Source of the DNA: Flavobacteriaceae bacterium
GTDB taxonomy: Bacteria > Bacteroidota > Bacteroidia > Flavobacteriales > Flavobacteriaceae
Length of the DNA: 6,499 nt
Direction of reading: 5' to 3'
Assembly (NCBI GenBank): GCA_013214275.1
Contig: JABSPP010000097.1
Location: forward strand, 1-6,499
Shown here: piece by piece, positions 6,195 to 6,499 of the stretch
How positions within the stretch are numbered: the stretch's first letter is position 1
Layout: every line of letters starts with the position of its first letter
The notes under the pieces: model-generated
Database searches by the model: none
Seen by the model: only the letters and a program-made list of their open reading frames with translations
Told to the model about the DNA's origin: nothing
Translations under genes and position numbers: made by a program

Positions 6195-6239
6195 ATGAAA
6201 GAAAAGTTTAAATTAATTTCTAAAATCATAGAAAAATGA
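6195..6239 (+). CDS. Possible 14-aa leader peptide of E2
   Basis: The ATG at 6195 follows X' by 11 nt and has AAAAGG (6185-6190) as a plausible ribosome binding site. The ORF encodes MKEKFKLISKIIEK and stops with TGA at 6237-6239, directly abutting the 5' arm of the outer stem (6240). It is Lys-rich with three Ile. The location matches the short ORF of E1, which is the main support. Such short AT-rich ORFs also arise by chance. Confidence 0.35.
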   Translation: MKEKFKLISKIIEK

Positions 6240-6314
6240 GATAGCCCCACCCTTCTCATAGTATCACAATACTTTCATTAGGGTTCCTTGGACGGTGCAG
6301 GGGCTATCCTTTTT
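6240..6314 (+). terminator. Terminator-like stem with U-run in E2 (attenuator)
   Basis: A perfect 9-bp GC-containing stem (6240-6248 with 6300-6308) is followed by CTTTTT. As in E1, the loop (51 nt) is large and holds an internal hairpin. The adjacent upstream gene points the other way, so this cannot be that gene's terminator. Confidence 0.5.
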
Positions 6315-6333
6315 ACACCTAAAGCACCGTCTT

Positions 6334-6499
6334 ATGCAACCGCAAGTACAAAAAACCAGTTCTCCCCTTGAAAAAATTGACCTTGAGTTTTTCAATTCAA
6401 GTGAACTATCTCACCATTTAGGGCAAGCTATCATTGCCTATAGTTTAGATCCAAACCTTGAAGGGAATCCCGATCGAGTAGAGATCATAAATTATTTAA
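6334..6499 (+). CDS. Unrecognised protein, N-terminal 55 residues, cut by window edge
   Basis: The frame stays open from the ATG at 6334 to the window end. The visible part begins MQPQVQKTSSPLEK and contains 'IDLEFFNSSELSHHLGQAI' and 'NLEGNPDRVEIINYL'. It has a short polar head, then probably helical, soluble sequence. There is no signal peptide or membrane segment and no family I recognise. The start is supported by motif X' ending 2 nt upstream, as at the E1-controlled gene. It likely begins a further gene block of the same element under leader E2. Confidence 0.6.
   Translation, partial: MQPQVQKTSSPLEKIDLEFFNSSELSHHLGQAIIAYSLDPNLEGNPDRVEIINYL

Larger units (their letters stand above)
6174..6314 (+). 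ncRNA. Structured 5' leader E2 (same plan as E1)
   Basis: Visible pairings are: outer stem GATAGCCCC (6240-6248) with GGGGCTATC (6300-6308), 9 bp perfect, followed by T residues (6310-6314); inner hairpin ACCC (6249-6252) with GGGT (6281-6284), enclosing AGTAT (6260-6264) with ATACT (6269-6273) around a CACA loop; and motif X (6291-6298) largely unpaired between the inner hairpin and the 3' arm. CACCGTC at 6177-6183 can pair with 6291-6297. No clean TTTG / TAnnTTTG promoter is visible upstream, and the 5' end is set by analogy with E1. It precedes the gene at 6334. Confidence 0.55.
6174..6331. repeat. Three-copy complementary motif X'-X-X' in E2
   Basis: GCACCGTC at 6324-6331, two bases before the ATG at 6334, is the exact reverse complement of GACGGTGC at 6291-6298. 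A near copy of the former, GCACACCGTC with two extra bases, lies at 6174-6183 upstream of the short ORF. The core ACCGTC also occurs at 6144-6149. Order and orientation are the same as in E1. Confidence 0.75.

Noticed and set aside
1..6499. tRNA, rRNA, CRISPR array or insertion sequence
   Set aside because: No tRNA-like cloverleaf, no regularly spaced repeats and no transposase-like protein were seen on either strand.

Overview
The window looks like Bacteroidota chromosome or a Bacteroidota mobile island. It is AT-rich, with a TTTG / TAnnTTTG promoter of the Bacteroidota type at 861-892, and its recognisable proteins (an HTH-DUF433 antitoxin, a DUF6712-like phage protein and a Bacteroidota-style portal) belong to families I know mainly from that phylum. 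I cannot name a genus. The family names come from remembered sequence patterns, not from a search.

Layout. (1) 1-753, minus strand: a toxin-antitoxin pair, with an HTH-DUF433 antitoxin gene followed by the start of a DUF5615 PIN-like toxin gene that runs off the left edge. (2) 754-1070: a divergent control region. Two promoters lie back to back, and the rightward one feeds a structured leader (E1) carrying a possible 19-codon ORF, a terminator-like stem and three copies of one complementary motif. (3) 1071-1298: a 75-aa unknown gene followed by a strong intrinsic terminator. (4) 1429-4667, plus strand: five genes joined by ATGA or TAATG overlaps. They encode a membrane/coiled-coil protein, a 38-aa micro-protein, a 115-aa phage-associated protein, a portal-like protein and a DUF6712-like protein. 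This is a phage-morphogenesis fragment with no terminase, capsid or tail gene in view. (5) 4657-6093, minus strand: a convergent 478-aa all-helical repeat-like protein whose 3' end overlaps the phage operon by 11 bp. (6) 6094-6333: a second leader (E2) with the same plan as E1. (7) 6334-6499: the start of an unrecognised gene cut by the right edge.

The most interesting signal is that E1 and E2 share a layout without obvious primary-sequence similarity. In both the order is: motif X', short ORF, stop codon at or inside the 5' arm of a 9-bp stem, an internal hairpin, the complement X, the 3' stem arm, a U-run, a second X', and the start codon of the main gene. X can therefore pair with the initiation region of either the leader ORF or the main gene, and a ribosome at the leader stop would cover the 5' arm of the terminator-like stem. 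I infer a recurring attenuator or translational switch controlling gene blocks of this phage-derived element. The base pairing is visible in the sequence; the mechanism is a hypothesis.
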